The notes under the pieces are model-generated. The model ran no database searches. It was not told where the DNA came from and saw only the letters and a program-made list of their open reading frames with translations. Below are positions 20,784 to 30,334 of a DNA stretch of 64,000 nt, piece by piece. This stretch comes from JACKFB01 sp041389525 (lineage in GTDB: Bacteria; Myxococcota_A; UBA9042; PHBI01; JACKFB01), in contig JAWKRR010000037.1 of the NCBI GenBank assembly GCA_041389525.1, positions 10,608 through 74,607 on the forward strand, in the 5' to 3' direction. The position numbers were made by a program, and so were the translations under genes. Within the stretch, counting starts at the first letter, position 1. Each line of letters starts with the position of its first letter.

Positions 20784-22103
20784 ATGGAAGCCCTGAAAGC
20801 CGGCGTCGCCCGCGCGGACATCTCGCCACCCGACGGCACGCCCCTGGCGGGCTACGCGTGGTGGCGAGGCAGCCGCGGCGTGCGCGACCCCCTCACGGCC
20901 ACCGCGCTGGTGCTGGACGACGGCGACAGCCGCGTCGCCATCGTGGCCCTCGACCTGCTGGCGATTCACGAGGCGACCGCCGAGGCCATCCGCGAGGCGG
21001 CCTGCGAAGCCGCGGGGGTGAAGCCCGAGGCCGTGCTGCTGGCGTGCTCGCACAGCCACAGCTCGCCGGTCGCGTCGACCTCAGAGCACGCAAAACCCTT
21101 ACAAAAAGCCTACGTCGCGGCCCTGGTCCCCAAGGTCGCCGACGCCATCATCCGCGCCTCGGCGGCCCTGGAACCGGCCACCATGCACACCGGCGCGACG
21201 GAGGCCGACCTGGCCGTCCACCGGCGCCCCGTGGGCCCGGATGGCAAGGCCCTGCTGGAAGCCAACCCCGACGGCCCAGTCGACCGCACGGTCGCGCTGC
21301 TCCAGTTCCGCGCCGCCTCGGGCGCCACCCTCGCCACCCTCGTCAATATCGCCTGCCACCCGACCACCCTCGGGCCGCGCCACAAGCACGCCAGCGCCGT
21401 GTGGCCGGGGGTGATGCGCGCAGACGTCGAGGCCCAGACCGCCGCCCCCTGCCTCTTTTTGCAAGGTGCCACCGGCGATCTCAACCCCTCCTACGACTGG
21501 AGCAGCCGCGCCGCCGACCTCGCCGCGATGCAGGCCCTCGGCCACCGCGCCGCCGTCGCCGTCCTCGCCGCCCTCCCGGCCCTCGCTCTAACCACCGCCC
21601 GCCCTCTCGCCGCGGCCAGCACGCGCGTCCCGCTCGCCATCGAGCCCGAAGCCCACCCGCGCACCGGCCGCCCCATGACCTACCGGCAGGCCCTGTGGCG
21701 CCGCACCCACATCCCGACCTTCCTCGCGGACCGCCTGCTCAACGCATTCTACCCGTGGGAGTCCACGCTCTCCGCCGACGCCGACGCGCCCCCGACCCTC
21801 CCGCTGACCGCCCAGACCCTGCGCTTGGGCGACGTCGCCATCGCCGCCCACGGTGCCGAGACCTTCCAGGCCATCGGCGCCGACCTCCGCGGCCGCTCGC
21901 CCGCCCGCCTCACCCTCGTCGCCGCCTACGCAAACGCGATGATCGGCTACCTGCCGACCGCCGAAGAGCACGCCCGTGGCGGCTACGAAGTCGACCTCGC
22001 GCCATACCTCTACCGGCTCCCGGGCCGCCTCGCCCCCGACAGCGCCACCCGAGCCACCGACGCGACGATCCGGCACTTCGCGACTTTATTCCCGCCTGAA
22101 TGA
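20784..22103 (+). CDS. neutral/alkaline ceramidase-fold hydrolase (paralogue 1)
   Basis: 439 residues. N-terminus AGVARADISPPDGTPLAGY and CSHSHSSP are hallmarks of the bacterial ceramidase-like family PF04734; ACHPTTLGPRHK supplies further metal-type His. The nucleophile box GDxSP of true ceramidases reads GATGDLNPSYD, with Asn in place of Ser, and there is no signal peptide. So a ceramidase function is doubtful; many members sit in carbohydrate-use clusters. ATG 20784 chosen because it starts right at the domain. Confidence 0.8.
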   Translation: MEALKAGVARADISPPDGTPLAGYAWWRGSRGVRDPLTATALVLDDGDSRVAIVALDLLAIHEATAEAIREAACEAAGVKPEAVLLACSHSHSSPVASTSEHAKPLQKAYVAALVPKVADAIIRASAALEPATMHTGATEADLAVHRRPVGPDGKALLEANPDGPVDRTVALLQFRAASGATLATLVNIACHPTTLGPRHKHASAVWPGVMRADVEAQTAAPCLFLQGATGDLNPSYDWSSRAADLAAMQALGHRAAVAVLAALPALALTTARPLAAASTRVPLAIEPEAHPRTGRPMTYRQALWRRTHIPTFLADRLLNAFYPWESTLSADADAPPTLPLTAQTLRLGDVAIAAHGAETFQAIGADLRGRSPARLTLVAAYANAMIGYLPTAEEHARGGYEVDLAPYLYRLPGRLAPDSATRATDATIRHFATLFPPE

Positions 22104-22130
22104 CAATCCGCGCAGGTCGCGGTTGATTGT

Positions 22131-22143
22131 GGCACTCAGTGCC
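22131..22143. promoter_or_regulatory. 13-bp palindrome GGCACTCAGTGCC
   Basis: Perfect inverted repeat with 6-bp arms and one central base, in the short gap between the ceramidase-fold gene and the small lipoprotein gene at 22196. Could be an operator for the downstream lipoprotein/barrel genes. The adjacent TGGCACT is not a sigma-54 element, since no TTGC lies at the needed distance. Confidence 0.35.
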
Positions 22144-22195
22144 CGTAAGCTCCGCCGGCACGAGCCTGCACCTCCCCCGTCACGGAGCCCCGCCG

Positions 22196-22744
22196 GTGGA
22201 AATCATTCGATGGCGTCTAGTTATTGTCGCGCTTGGACTCGGCTTGGCGGCCGGTCTCGCGTCGGCCTGTCAGGAAGACCGCGTCGAGTTTCCGGTCCGG
22301 CCTGACGTGGTCGCGGACGTGAACCCGGACACCAGCGGCGACGCCAGCGACTCCAGCGGTGACGCTGAGGTGACCGGCCCGCAGAACCCGGTGGGACGCG
22401 CCTGCGCCGGTGACGAGGACTGCGAAGGGTTCACCTGCGTCAACGACGCATTGCTCGCCGCGTTCGGCGCCACCGATCTCACCATCCCCAACGGAATGTG
22501 CTCGTCGCTGCTCTGCGATGACTCGACCTGTGGCGAGGGCGCCACCTGCGTCGACCTCGAGCCGGCCTTTGGCGCCTCGGTGAAGATCTGCCTGAAGCTG
22601 TGCGACGAGCTCGCGGCGTGCCGATGGGACGAGGCCTACTCTTGCGCCCAGCCCATCCCCGACGACCCGCGCTTCGTGTGCTTGCCCGACAACATCATCG
22701 TCGCCATCGAGTGTGACGACGGCCACTGCGACGGCCAGGAGTAG
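22196..22744 (+). CDS. small Cys-rich lipoprotein
   Basis: 182 residues from GTG 22196, eight bases after GGAG. Hydrophobic VIVALGLGLAAGLASAC ends in a lipobox. An Asp/Ser-rich linker (DVNPDTSGDASDSSGDAE) leads to a Cys-rich domain (ACAGDEDCEGFTCV; SLLCDDSTCGEGATC), the usual outer-membrane lipoprotein layout of Myxococcota. Lies 4 bases before the barrel gene, so the pair may act together at the outer membrane. Function unknown. Confidence 0.8.
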   Translation: MEIIRWRLVIVALGLGLAAGLASACQEDRVEFPVRPDVVADVNPDTSGDASDSSGDAEVTGPQNPVGRACAGDEDCEGFTCVNDALLAAFGATDLTIPNGMCSSLLCDDSTCGEGATCVDLEPAFGASVKICLKLCDELAACRWDEAYSCAQPIPDDPRFVCLPDNIIVAIECDDGHCDGQE

Positions 22745-22748
22745 GACG

Positions 22749-24161
22749 ATGAACGCCCTTCGCACGGCCGCCGCCGCATGCCTGCTCGCGCTATCTGCCA
22801 CTGCCACCAGCTACGCGGTCGAGCCCTTCCAGCCCGATGGCCCCTCCGACACCGTGACTCCCCAGCCGGTGGAGACCGCGGCGCCCATCGAGGCCGCCAT
22901 CGAGGACGGCGACGAGGCCGAGGAAGAGAAGGGCTTCTTCGAACGGAAGCACAAGGGCTACCTGGGCTACATGTTCGGCGAGCTCGAGAAGATCGGCGAG
23001 CTGGACATCTACGGCGTCAGCGGCCAGCTCCCCAAGGGTTACCTGGGCTTCAAGTACCAGTGGACCACCATCAAGGCCGGCGCGCGCTTCGGCGAGAACG
23101 GCACGAAGGGCCCGGTCGCCACGCCGATCGAGTTCACCAACAGCAACGGCGACAAGGTCGTCTCCATCGACCTCGGGCTGTCGGGCAAAGGCCACGGCCA
23201 CAACTTCATGGTGTCGTACGGCATCTCCAACCCGGTCGATTTCTACATCGAGCTGCCCTTCACGTTCATGGACGTGAAGCTCCAGCCAAACATCGCGCCG
23301 GTGAACGCCAACGGCGACACCTTCGACCCCACCTTCGCCAAGATCGCCGGCTACAACCCGCAGACTTACGGCGCCAACGACTTCCTCTTCGACACCCTGC
23401 CGCGACTCGGCCGCGCGACCCCGCCGACGCGGTACGTCGGCAAGTGGCTGCTCGGCGACGTGAACATGGGATTCTCGTGGAACTATCAGCGTAATCGCTA
23501 CTTCTCGAACTCGATGACGGCCCGCGTCTTCCTGCCCACGGGCAAGATTCAGAACCCCAACAACAGCCTGCTCTTCGGGACGGGCCCCGGCCTCGACACC
23601 TCCATCGGCGGCTGGGCCGCGGGCTGGACCCACGGCTTCGACGTGCGGCTGCTCAACAAGGGCCTCTTCGGGATCGTCCTGTCCAACGAGATGACCTTCT
23701 CCTACGGCTTCAAGCAGAAGCGCCCCTACCCCACGAACTTCATGACGCCCGACCCGTCCCTCGCGGCGCTTGACCCGGCGTCCTTCCCGGACCTGTCGAA
23801 CCTTGAGGGGACCTTCTCGTACACGCCGGGCTTCTCGGTGGACGCGAGCGTGCAGCTGCAGTTCCAGATCGCCAGCCTCGGTGTCGGCGCGGCCTACGGC
23901 ATCTCCTACAGCCAGACGCCCTGGCTCGACGGCGACCGCGACTTCCTCTCGATGGCCAAGAGCCTCGAGCTCATCGGCCAGTCCAGCCAGCAGATCCTGC
24001 AGCTCGGCGCGACCTTGTCGCTCTTGCCCTTCGTGCCCGCCAGCATCGGTTTTTCCTGGCAGAAGGCGGTCAAGGGCAACAACGCCATCGTGTTCGACGA
24101 CTACTTCCAGATCACCGTCCAGGCCTTCGCCCCGCTGTACAAGCTGTGGACGAAAGAGTGA
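22749..24161 (+). CDS. predicted outer-membrane beta-barrel protein
   Basis: 470 residues with a signal peptide (LRTAAAACLLALSATATSYA). After an acidic linker the sequence alternates polar and aromatic residues in strand-length blocks (GYLGFKYQWTTIKAGARFG; NMGFSWNYQRNRYFSNSMTARVF) and ends in a long barrel-like strand near LYKLWTKE. This fits a porin/transporter-like barrel, but no named family was recognised. Located between two ceramidase-fold genes and next to a sugar symporter, so an uptake role is plausible. Confidence 0.75.
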   Translation: MNALRTAAAACLLALSATATSYAVEPFQPDGPSDTVTPQPVETAAPIEAAIEDGDEAEEEKGFFERKHKGYLGYMFGELEKIGELDIYGVSGQLPKGYLGFKYQWTTIKAGARFGENGTKGPVATPIEFTNSNGDKVVSIDLGLSGKGHGHNFMVSYGISNPVDFYIELPFTFMDVKLQPNIAPVNANGDTFDPTFAKIAGYNPQTYGANDFLFDTLPRLGRATPPTRYVGKWLLGDVNMGFSWNYQRNRYFSNSMTARVFLPTGKIQNPNNSLLFGTGPGLDTSIGGWAAGWTHGFDVRLLNKGLFGIVLSNEMTFSYGFKQKRPYPTNFMTPDPSLAALDPASFPDLSNLEGTFSYTPGFSVDASVQLQFQIASLGVGAAYGISYSQTPWLDGDRDFLSMAKSLELIGQSSQQILQLGATLSLLPFVPASIGFSWQKAVKGNNAIVFDDYFQITVQAFAPLYKLWTKE

Positions 24162-25363
24162 TCGCGGCCCCGCTCGAGGCCGGCGCCGCGCGCGCTGATA
24201 TCTCGCCGGAGAACCCCGTCGGCGCCTTCATGGCCGGCTTCGCGCCCAATCGGCTGTCTCTCGGCGCGCTCGAGCCCCTCGAAGCCACGGTCCTGTACCT
24301 GCGCCGCGGCGAGCGCGAGCTGTGCCTCGTGTCGGTCGACAGCATCGGCCTGCTGCGCGCCACCATCGAGCGCATCCGCGAGCGCGCCCAAGGCTTCGCC
24401 CGCCCAAGCGACATCATCGTCTGCGCGACGCACACCCACTCGGGCGTCGACACCCTCGGCATCTGGGGCCCCACCGTCCTCAAGGTCATCCCGCGCGGCA
24501 CCGGCATCGTCCCGGCCTACATGGACCTGCTGGTCGAGCGCATCGGCGACGCCATCACCCGCGCCCGCGAGGCCGCGCGCCCAGCCAGCCTGCGCAACGC
24601 CGCCTTCACGGTCGACCCGCAGTGGACGCGCAACGACCGCAAGGGCGGCGGGCGCTACGACGACGCGGTGGCCCTCGGCCTGGACGACGCTGAGACGGGC
24701 GAGCGCATCGCGACGCTGCTGAACTTCGCCAGCCACCCGGAGACACTCTGGGAGCAAAACCGCTGGCTCAGCCCCGACTTCCCCGGCCCATTTCGGCGCC
24801 ACGTGCGCGAGGCGGTCGGCGGCGAGGCCCTCTATTTCTCAGGTCCGCTCGGGGGAATGTTGACCCCGAATGTGCCGCCGGACTCGAGCGAGGCGCAGCG
24901 CCGCGACTACATCGAGCGCCTCGGGCAGGCCCTGGCGACCCAGACCACGACGGCCCTGGCGGCCGCCGAGCCCGACGCCGACCCGGACTTCGCCCACACG
25001 TTCAAGGTCACCGAGTTCCCGCTGGCAAACTGGCGCTTCCGCCTGATGACGCGGCTCGGGATCATCCCCAACGCGTGGCGCGGGCAGGCGGCCGAGACCG
25101 AGATCCACCATATGCGCATTGGGAAACTCGAGCTCTTCAGCGTCCCCGGCGAGCCGGTGCCCGAGGTCGGCCACCAGATTGCCGAGCGCCTCTCCGGCCC
25201 GCATCGCGGCATGCTCTGCCTTGGCATGGACGAGTTCGGCTACATCCTTGAGCCGAAGATGTTCGACGACCGCGAGTACCGCTACGAGAAGACGATGTCC
25301 TTGGGACCCGCGACCGCTGACACGCTGCTGCGCGCCTGCGACGCGCTTGTGGACGCCGCGTGA
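24158..25363 (+). CDS. neutral/alkaline ceramidase-fold hydrolase (paralogue 2)
   Basis: 401 residues from GTG 24158, which overlaps the barrel gene stop (GTGA); GTG 24146 is an alternative. LEAGAARADISPENPVGAFMAGF and CATHTHSGVDTLG mark PF04734. The loop equivalent to the ceramidase nucleophile box is PLGGMLTPNVPP, again without the GDxSP Ser. No signal peptide. It is distinct from paralogue 1 and is coupled to both the barrel and the symporter, so it likely processes the imported or surface substrate. Substrate unknown. Confidence 0.8.
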   Translation: MIAAPLEAGAARADISPENPVGAFMAGFAPNRLSLGALEPLEATVLYLRRGERELCLVSVDSIGLLRATIERIRERAQGFARPSDIIVCATHTHSGVDTLGIWGPTVLKVIPRGTGIVPAYMDLLVERIGDAITRAREAARPASLRNAAFTVDPQWTRNDRKGGGRYDDAVALGLDDAETGERIATLLNFASHPETLWEQNRWLSPDFPGPFRRHVREAVGGEALYFSGPLGGMLTPNVPPDSSEAQRRDYIERLGQALATQTTTALAAAEPDADPDFAHTFKVTEFPLANWRFRLMTRLGIIPNAWRGQAAETEIHHMRIGKLELFSVPGEPVPEVGHQIAERLSGPHRGMLCLGMDEFGYILEPKMFDDREYRYEKTMSLGPATADTLLRACDALVDAA

Positions 25364-26853
25364 GTGGTGCCGACGAAGAATTCCACGACGAGGACGACCG
25401 CGACCTGACCTGGCCGCAGCGCCTCATGTTCGGCTTGCCGCAGATCGGCGTGAACATGAGCGGCATGATCATGGGGTCGTGGCTGACCTTCTTCCTGCTG
25501 CCGCCCGACGACGACCTGAGCGCCGGCAAGGTCGCCTTCATCGCCGCCGCCGCCTACGCGTCGGTGCAGCTTTGGGGGAAGATCGTCGACGCGGTCTCCG
25601 ACCCCATCATCGGCCACTGGTCCGACCGCACCCGGTCGCGCATCGGCCGCCGCATGCCCTTCTTGCTTTGGGGCACGCCGCTCTTCGTCATCGCCTACAT
25701 CGCCCTGTGGTTTCCGCCCTTCCCGCCGGCGGCAGGCGAGGTCCCGTGGTACCTCGACGGGAACGTCTGGTACCTCGCCGGCTCATACACCTTCTATTGG
25801 ATCATCTTCACGGTGGTGCTGGGCCCCTACTCGGCGCTGCTGCCCGAAGTCGCCACCACCGGCCGCGGCCGCATCGTGCTCTCGTCGGTGATGGGCCTGC
25901 TCGGCGCCATCGGCTCGATCTTCGGCCTGCTCAGCGGCGAGCTGATCTCCAAATTCCCTGATGGCGCCACGCTCTTTGGCGTGCACATCCCCACCGGCAT
26001 CCAGCTTGTCGCCATCTTCGGCGGCCTGTCCCTCGTCCTCTGCGCCGCCCCCCTCATCAACATCCGCGAGGCCCCCCACTCCGCCGCCAAAGACGTCCAG
26101 ATGGGCATCTGGGAGGGCGTCTACTCCGCCACCAAGAACCCGGCCTTCCTCCCGGTCGTCGCCATCGCGTTCTCGTTTCTCATGGCCAGCGCGATGATCA
26201 TCACGGTCTTGCCCTACCTCACCACCCAGGTCCTCGAGCGCCCCGAAGGCGTGGAAGGCTGGGTCGCCCCCGGCCAAGGCGAGGCGTGGATGAGCTACCT
26301 CCTCGCCATCGTGCTGCTCGGCGCCCTCTGCTGGTTTCCCTTCATCCACCGCATCGCCGCCCGCATCGGCCACAAGCGTCTCATCATCCTCAGCGGCTCG
26401 ATTTACGGCACGGGGATGATGCTGCTGCCGGCCATCAAGCTCTTCCCCGAGCCGGCCCTCGGCGCGATCCTCGTCATGCTGTTCCTGACCTTCCCCACCG
26501 CGGTCACGATGGTGATGCCCGCGGTGCTCTTCGCCGACGTCATCGACTTCGACGAGACCATGACGCACCTGCGCCGCGAAGGCCTCTACAATGGTGCTGT
26601 CGCCTTCCTCACCAAGTGGTCCGACGGCATCGGCAAGGCCATCGTCGTGGGGCTGCTGACCCTGGGCAACTCGCGGTCGAACTCGACCGGCATCTTCATG
26701 GCCACGCCGGTCGCCGGTCTGGTCGTCTTCCTCGGGGTCGCCGTCTTCGCCTGGAAGTACCCCGAGCGACAGATCCTCGACGGCATCCGCGCCTACAAGG
26801 CCGAGCGCCGGGCCAACCGCGCCGCTACTCGCGCAGCAGCGCCGCCGCAATAA
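25360..26853 (+). CDS. GPH-family sugar:cation symporter (MFS)
   Basis: 497 residues, about 12 membrane segments. MFGLPQIGVNMSGMIMGSWLTFFLLP and DAVSDPIIGHWSDRTRSRIGRRMPFLL are the signature of glycoside-pentoside-hexuronide transporters such as MelB. GTG 25360 overlaps the previous stop. The last 29 bases overlap, tail to tail, the end of the deacetylase gene on the other strand. Probably imports a sugar or glycoside used by the neighbouring enzymes. Confidence 0.9.
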   Translation: MSGADEEFHDEDDRDLTWPQRLMFGLPQIGVNMSGMIMGSWLTFFLLPPDDDLSAGKVAFIAAAAYASVQLWGKIVDAVSDPIIGHWSDRTRSRIGRRMPFLLWGTPLFVIAYIALWFPPFPPAAGEVPWYLDGNVWYLAGSYTFYWIIFTVVLGPYSALLPEVATTGRGRIVLSSVMGLLGAIGSIFGLLSGELISKFPDGATLFGVHIPTGIQLVAIFGGLSLVLCAAPLINIREAPHSAAKDVQMGIWEGVYSATKNPAFLPVVAIAFSFLMASAMIITVLPYLTTQVLERPEGVEGWVAPGQGEAWMSYLLAIVLLGALCWFPFIHRIAARIGHKRLIILSGSIYGTGMMLLPAIKLFPEPALGAILVMLFLTFPTAVTMVMPAVLFADVIDFDETMTHLRREGLYNGAVAFLTKWSDGIGKAIVVGLLTLGNSRSNSTGIFMATPVAGLVVFLGVAVFAWKYPERQILDGIRAYKAERRANRAATRAAAPPQ

Positions 26854-27742
26854 GCGGCAGGGTCTTGTCGAACCGGATCCGCGTGCCCTTGTAGTCGTCG
26901 CCTGGGTAATCGAGGTGCGGACTGAGGTGCGTCGACCGGCTGTAGTCGCGGTCGGCGGGCACTGGCGCGAACTCCTCGCGGGCCCCGAACTCCTCGAAAC
27001 TGAACCGCTTTCCCCACAGCGCCGACGCCTTCCCGTAGAAGGTCACCAGCTTCTCGAACTGCCCCAGAATGCGCTTCTGCGTGGGGTAACACGCCAGCAT
27101 CCGGGCCTTACGCGCCGAGGCGTCCGCGCTCAGGCGCAGCTCATGGACAGGCGCGCGCCGCCACGGCTTGAAGCGCAGCGCCACCAAGATCAGCTCGTAA
27201 GCCGGCAGCTCGTAAATCGGGATGGCCTCGCCGCGCTCCGCCCCCAGCAGACGAGCCGCCCGCACCGCGGTCAGGTGCGCCAGGTCGTGCTCGGGCTGCC
27301 CGCCCTGCCACGCCAAGGTCCAGACCACGTCAGGCTGAAAATCCCGCGCCTCCGCCTCGACCTCACGCGCGATCGCCCCGAACCGCTCGGGCACCGCGCC
27401 GCCGTACTCGCCGCGGCTCATCCGCGCCAGCAGGTCGTAGAGCGTGTATTCGGAGTGCCCCAAGCAGACCAGCCGCGACTCCGGGACGTCGAGCTCGGCC
27501 ATGGCCTTCACCGACTCCACGTACCGCAACTGCGCGTAATCCAACGGCGCCATGTCGTCTTCGTGCGCCAGCCCGTCGCTGTTGGTGACCCAGACCATGC
27601 GGATGTCGGGCCCCAGCTTCAGCAAGAGCCCCGCGTAAGGCAGCTCGTCGTCGTGGTGCGCCAAGACGATGAGGTGCTTACGGCCAGCCTCGAAGATCCC
27701 AGGCGGTATCGGCGCGATCTTTCGCAGCGACGGTACCACCAC
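26825..27742 (-). CDS. PIG-L/LmbE-family N-deacetylase
   Basis: 305 residues. Zinc motif LIVLAHHDDELPYAG (variant of AHPDDE), with HDLAHLTAVRA for the third ligand. GTG at 27742 follows the aminotransferase stop as TAGTG; GTG 27739 is equally possible. Family members remove acetyl from GlcNAc-type sugars, for example mycothiol MshB and archaeal chitobiose deacetylase. Last gene of the amino-sugar operon; no NagA is seen in the window, so it may supply the deacetylation step. That is inference. Confidence 0.85.
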   Translation of the reverse strand: MVVPSLRKIAPIPPGIFEAGRKHLIVLAHHDDELPYAGLLLKLGPDIRMVWVTNSDGLAHEDDMAPLDYAQLRYVESVKAMAELDVPESRLVCLGHSEYTLYDLLARMSRGEYGGAVPERFGAIAREVEAEARDFQPDVVWTLAWQGGQPEHDLAHLTAVRAARLLGAERGEAIPIYELPAYELILVALRFKPWRRAPVHELRLSADASARKARMLACYPTQKRILGQFEKLVTFYGKASALWGKRFSFEEFGAREEFAPVPADRDYSRSTHLSPHLDYPGDDYKGTRIRFDKTLPLIAAALLRE

Positions 27743-28998
27743 TACAAGAGGTCCGCGGCGTGCTGCTTCACCTTCGCGACGGCCTCGATGATGCGGTCCA
27801 GGTCCTCGCGCGACCCCATCAGGTAGGGGTAATGCATCCAGACCGCCTCGTGGTACGCGGCCTTCGAGGTGACCGGGAAGTTCAGCGCGTCTTTCGCCAG
27901 CGGCGACTTGATGCCGTCGCCGTAGCGCTCGCGGAGCTGCGGCCAGTGCCGCGTCTCGGCCCACATGAGCTGGTGCTCGTGCATCGGCACGTAGAACGCC
28001 CCGTCGAGGTCCACGCCCTCGGCCTCGAGCGCGGCCAAGAAGCGGTTGCGGTGCACGCCGGCGAACTGCTCCGCGTCGTAGCGCATCAGCAGCTGATAGG
28101 CGTGGCGCGTGGTCTGGCGCTCGTCGCGGGCCAGCGGCACCAGCCCGCCGATCTCGCGCAGCCGCGCGTCCAAATACTCAACCGACGCCTCACGATGCGC
28201 CGTGTCGTCGGCGAGGCGGGCGAGCTGTGCTTCCAGGATCGCCGCCTGAAACTCGGTCATGCGCCCGTTGACGCCCAGCACGTTGCCCGGCGTCCCCTGG
28301 TACGCCTTCTCTTTGCGCCCGCAGTTCACGATCCAGTGGGCGCGCGAGTCCAGCGCCTCGCTCGAGGTGATGACGATGCCGCCCTCGCCCGCGGTCATGA
28401 GCTTGGAGACCTGAAACGAGAAGGACCCGAAGTCGCCCCAGGAGCCGAGCCCGCGACCGCGCCAGGCGCCGCCGTGGGCGTGGGCGCAGTCCTCGATGAG
28501 GAAGAGGCCGTGCTTTTCGGCGATGGCGGTCAGCCGGTCGAGGTCGGCGGCCTGCGAGCCCAGGTGAACGGTGATGATCCCCTTGGTGCGCGGGGTGATC
28601 GCGGCCTCGACCTGGTCGGGGTCCATGCAGTAGGTGCCAGGCAGCACGTCGACGAAGACGGGCACGGCGTTCTGGTGAATCGGTGCGACGCCGGTGGCGA
28701 TCCAGGTGTAGGTCGGGACGATGACCTCGTCGCCGGCCTCGATGCCCAGGGCGATAAGCGCCACCTCCAGCGTCACGCTGCCGTTGGTCACGCAGACGCC
28801 CGACTTGGCGGAGTGGTGACGCGCGAAGCCGTCGGCGAAGCGCGCGGCGACCGGCGAGGGCTCGGGGAAGCCGCCCCACGCGCGGGACTCGAGGACGGCG
28901 AGCAGGCCTTGGCGCTCGCGCTCGTCGAAAGAGGGCCAGGGGCGCGCCAAGTCGGTCGCGGAGACGGGCGTGCCGCCGAGTAGAGCGAGCTTGCTCAC
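27742..28998 (-). CDS. DegT/DnrJ/EryC1/StrS-family PLP aminotransferase
   Basis: 418 residues. PLP Lys199 is in SFQVSKLMTAGEGG; FLIEDCAHAHGGAW carries the cofactor-binding Asp. The N-terminal layout (LLGGTPV..WPSFDERERQGLLAVLE) resembles the branch acting on sugars, cyclitols or AHBA synthase-like substrates. Forms a unit with the PIG-L deacetylase downstream (1-base overlap) and lies 58 bases after the GH4 gene. Probably converts a keto-sugar or keto-cyclitol to its amine, or the reverse. Confidence 0.9.
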   Translation of the reverse strand: MSKLALLGGTPVSATDLARPWPSFDERERQGLLAVLESRAWGGFPEPSPVAARFADGFARHHSAKSGVCVTNGSVTLEVALIALGIEAGDEVIVPTYTWIATGVAPIHQNAVPVFVDVLPGTYCMDPDQVEAAITPRTKGIITVHLGSQAADLDRLTAIAEKHGLFLIEDCAHAHGGAWRGRGLGSWGDFGSFSFQVSKLMTAGEGGIVITSSEALDSRAHWIVNCGRKEKAYQGTPGNVLGVNGRMTEFQAAILEAQLARLADDTAHREASVEYLDARLREIGGLVPLARDERQTTRHAYQLLMRYDAEQFAGVHRNRFLAALEAEGVDLDGAFYVPMHEHQLMWAETRHWPQLRERYGDGIKSPLAKDALNFPVTSKAAYHEAVWMHYPYLMGSREDLDRIIEAVAKVKQHAADLL

Positions 28999-29056
28999 AG
29001 TGGTTTCCTGCGGGGATGTGGGGCTTTACGGGGCTTTGCGAGGCTACGGCTGCGGT

Positions 29057-30334
29057 CTAGATCAGCCCGCGCTCGATGAGGCGGTCGAGCACGAGTCGCG
29101 CCGTCCGCGCGTTGGGGACGAGCGGATTGGCGACCAGCGCCATATACGCCTTGTCGCGCGAGCGGTCCACGGCTGCTTGCACCGCGAGGCGCTCGTAGGC
29201 TTTGACGTGGCGCATCAGGCCGACGATCGACTCCTGCGGCGCGTCCTGGCTCACCGGCTCGACGCCGTGCCGCGAAATCCGGCAGGGGACCTCGACCACC
29301 GCGTCGTCGGGCATGCCTGCCACGGTGCCACGGCTCGTCGTATTGACGATGTGGACCGTGGGCTCAGCGCCCTGAAGCGCGCCGAGCAGGTCGACGGCCA
29401 GCCGCGAGTACCAGGCGCCACCGCGCTTGCTGAGCAGCTCGGGCAGCGTGTCCTGAGCCTCGTCGCTGTAGAGCGCGAGCAGCTCCTCCTCGATGGCCAT
29501 GACCTCTTGGGCGCGCGTCTTCGGCGCCTTCTGAATCGCCGCCAGCATCTCGTCGGTCGCGTAGAAGTAGCGCACATACGACGACGGGATCATCCCCAGC
29601 GCCTTCAAAAACCCAGCTGGATACTGGAGTTCCGGGATGTTCGCCGGGCCCGAGAGGCCCTCGCCCGACGCGTTCATCTGCTCGATCTTGTCGATGAGTC
29701 CAGGCAGCACGTCGGCGCCGTCGACGATGACCTTCCGCAGCCAGCCCAGGTGGTTCAGCCCGATCCAGTCCAGGGTCACGTCCTCGCGCGGCCGGCCCAG
29801 CAGGTGCGCGACCTCCATGTGCATCTCGATCGGCACATTGCAGAGCCCGACGACCTTCTCGCGCCCGTGCTGGAGCAGCGCCTCCGTCACCATGCCCGAG
29901 GGGTTTGTGAAGTTGAGCATCCAGGCGTCGGGGCAGCGCTTCTCCATCCGGTGGGCGATGTCCAGCACGGCCGGGATCGTCCGCAGGGCCTTCGCGAAGC
30001 CGCCAACTCCGGTCGTCTCCTGGCCGATCAGCCCGAAATCCAGGCCGGTCTTGATGTCCTCATGCCGGCCTTCCTGCCCGCCGACGCGGATCTGCACGAC
30101 CACGAAGTTCGCCCCGTCCAGGGCCTCGTCCAGGGACTCGGTGGCCCGCACGTTGAAAGGCGCGCCGGCCTTCGCGGCCAGCCGTCGGCAAAACCCGGAG
30201 ACCGGCCCGAGGCGGTCGGGCCGCGGGTCTTGCAGCACCACCTCGGTGATGCCGGTGTGGGCGCCCTCGGCGGTGAGACCGCTAAGGATCTCGGGCGAGT
30301 ACGTGCTGCCGCCGCCGATAATCGCGAGCTTCAT
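29057..30334 (-). CDS. glycoside hydrolase family 4 (6-phospho-beta-glucosidase type)
   Basis: 425 residues. Rossmann N-terminus LAIIGGGSTYSPEIL binds NAD; NFTNPSGMVTEAL and GLCNVPIEM supply the metal-binding Asn/Cys of GH4. The CNVP form and overall length fit 6-phospho-beta-glucosidases (LicH/BglT type). Start overlaps the kinase stop (ATGA). Cleaves 6-phosphorylated beta-glycosides by an NAD- and Mn-dependent redox mechanism in the cytoplasm; in this operon a phosphorylated amino-sugar disaccharide is a reasonable substrate. Confidence 0.9.
   Translation of the reverse strand: MKLAIIGGGSTYSPEILSGLTAEGAHTGITEVVLQDPRPDRLGPVSGFCRRLAAKAGAPFNVRATESLDEALDGANFVVVQIRVGGQEGRHEDIKTGLDFGLIGQETTGVGGFAKALRTIPAVLDIAHRMEKRCPDAWMLNFTNPSGMVTEALLQHGREKVVGLCNVPIEMHMEVAHLLGRPREDVTLDWIGLNHLGWLRKVIVDGADVLPGLIDKIEQMNASGEGLSGPANIPELQYPAGFLKALGMIPSSYVRYFYATDEMLAAIQKAPKTRAQEVMAIEEELLALYSDEAQDTLPELLSKRGGAWYSRLAVDLLGALQGAEPTVHIVNTTSRGTVAGMPDDAVVEVPCRISRHGVEPVSQDAPQESIVGLMRHVKAYERLAVQAAVDRSRDKAYMALVANPLVPNARTARLVLDRLIERGLI

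Noticed and set aside
25783..26850. Minus-strand open frame opposite the GPH symporter
   Set aside because: Glu/Asp/Gly-rich antisense product with no motifs; the plus strand has a clear 12-helix transporter.
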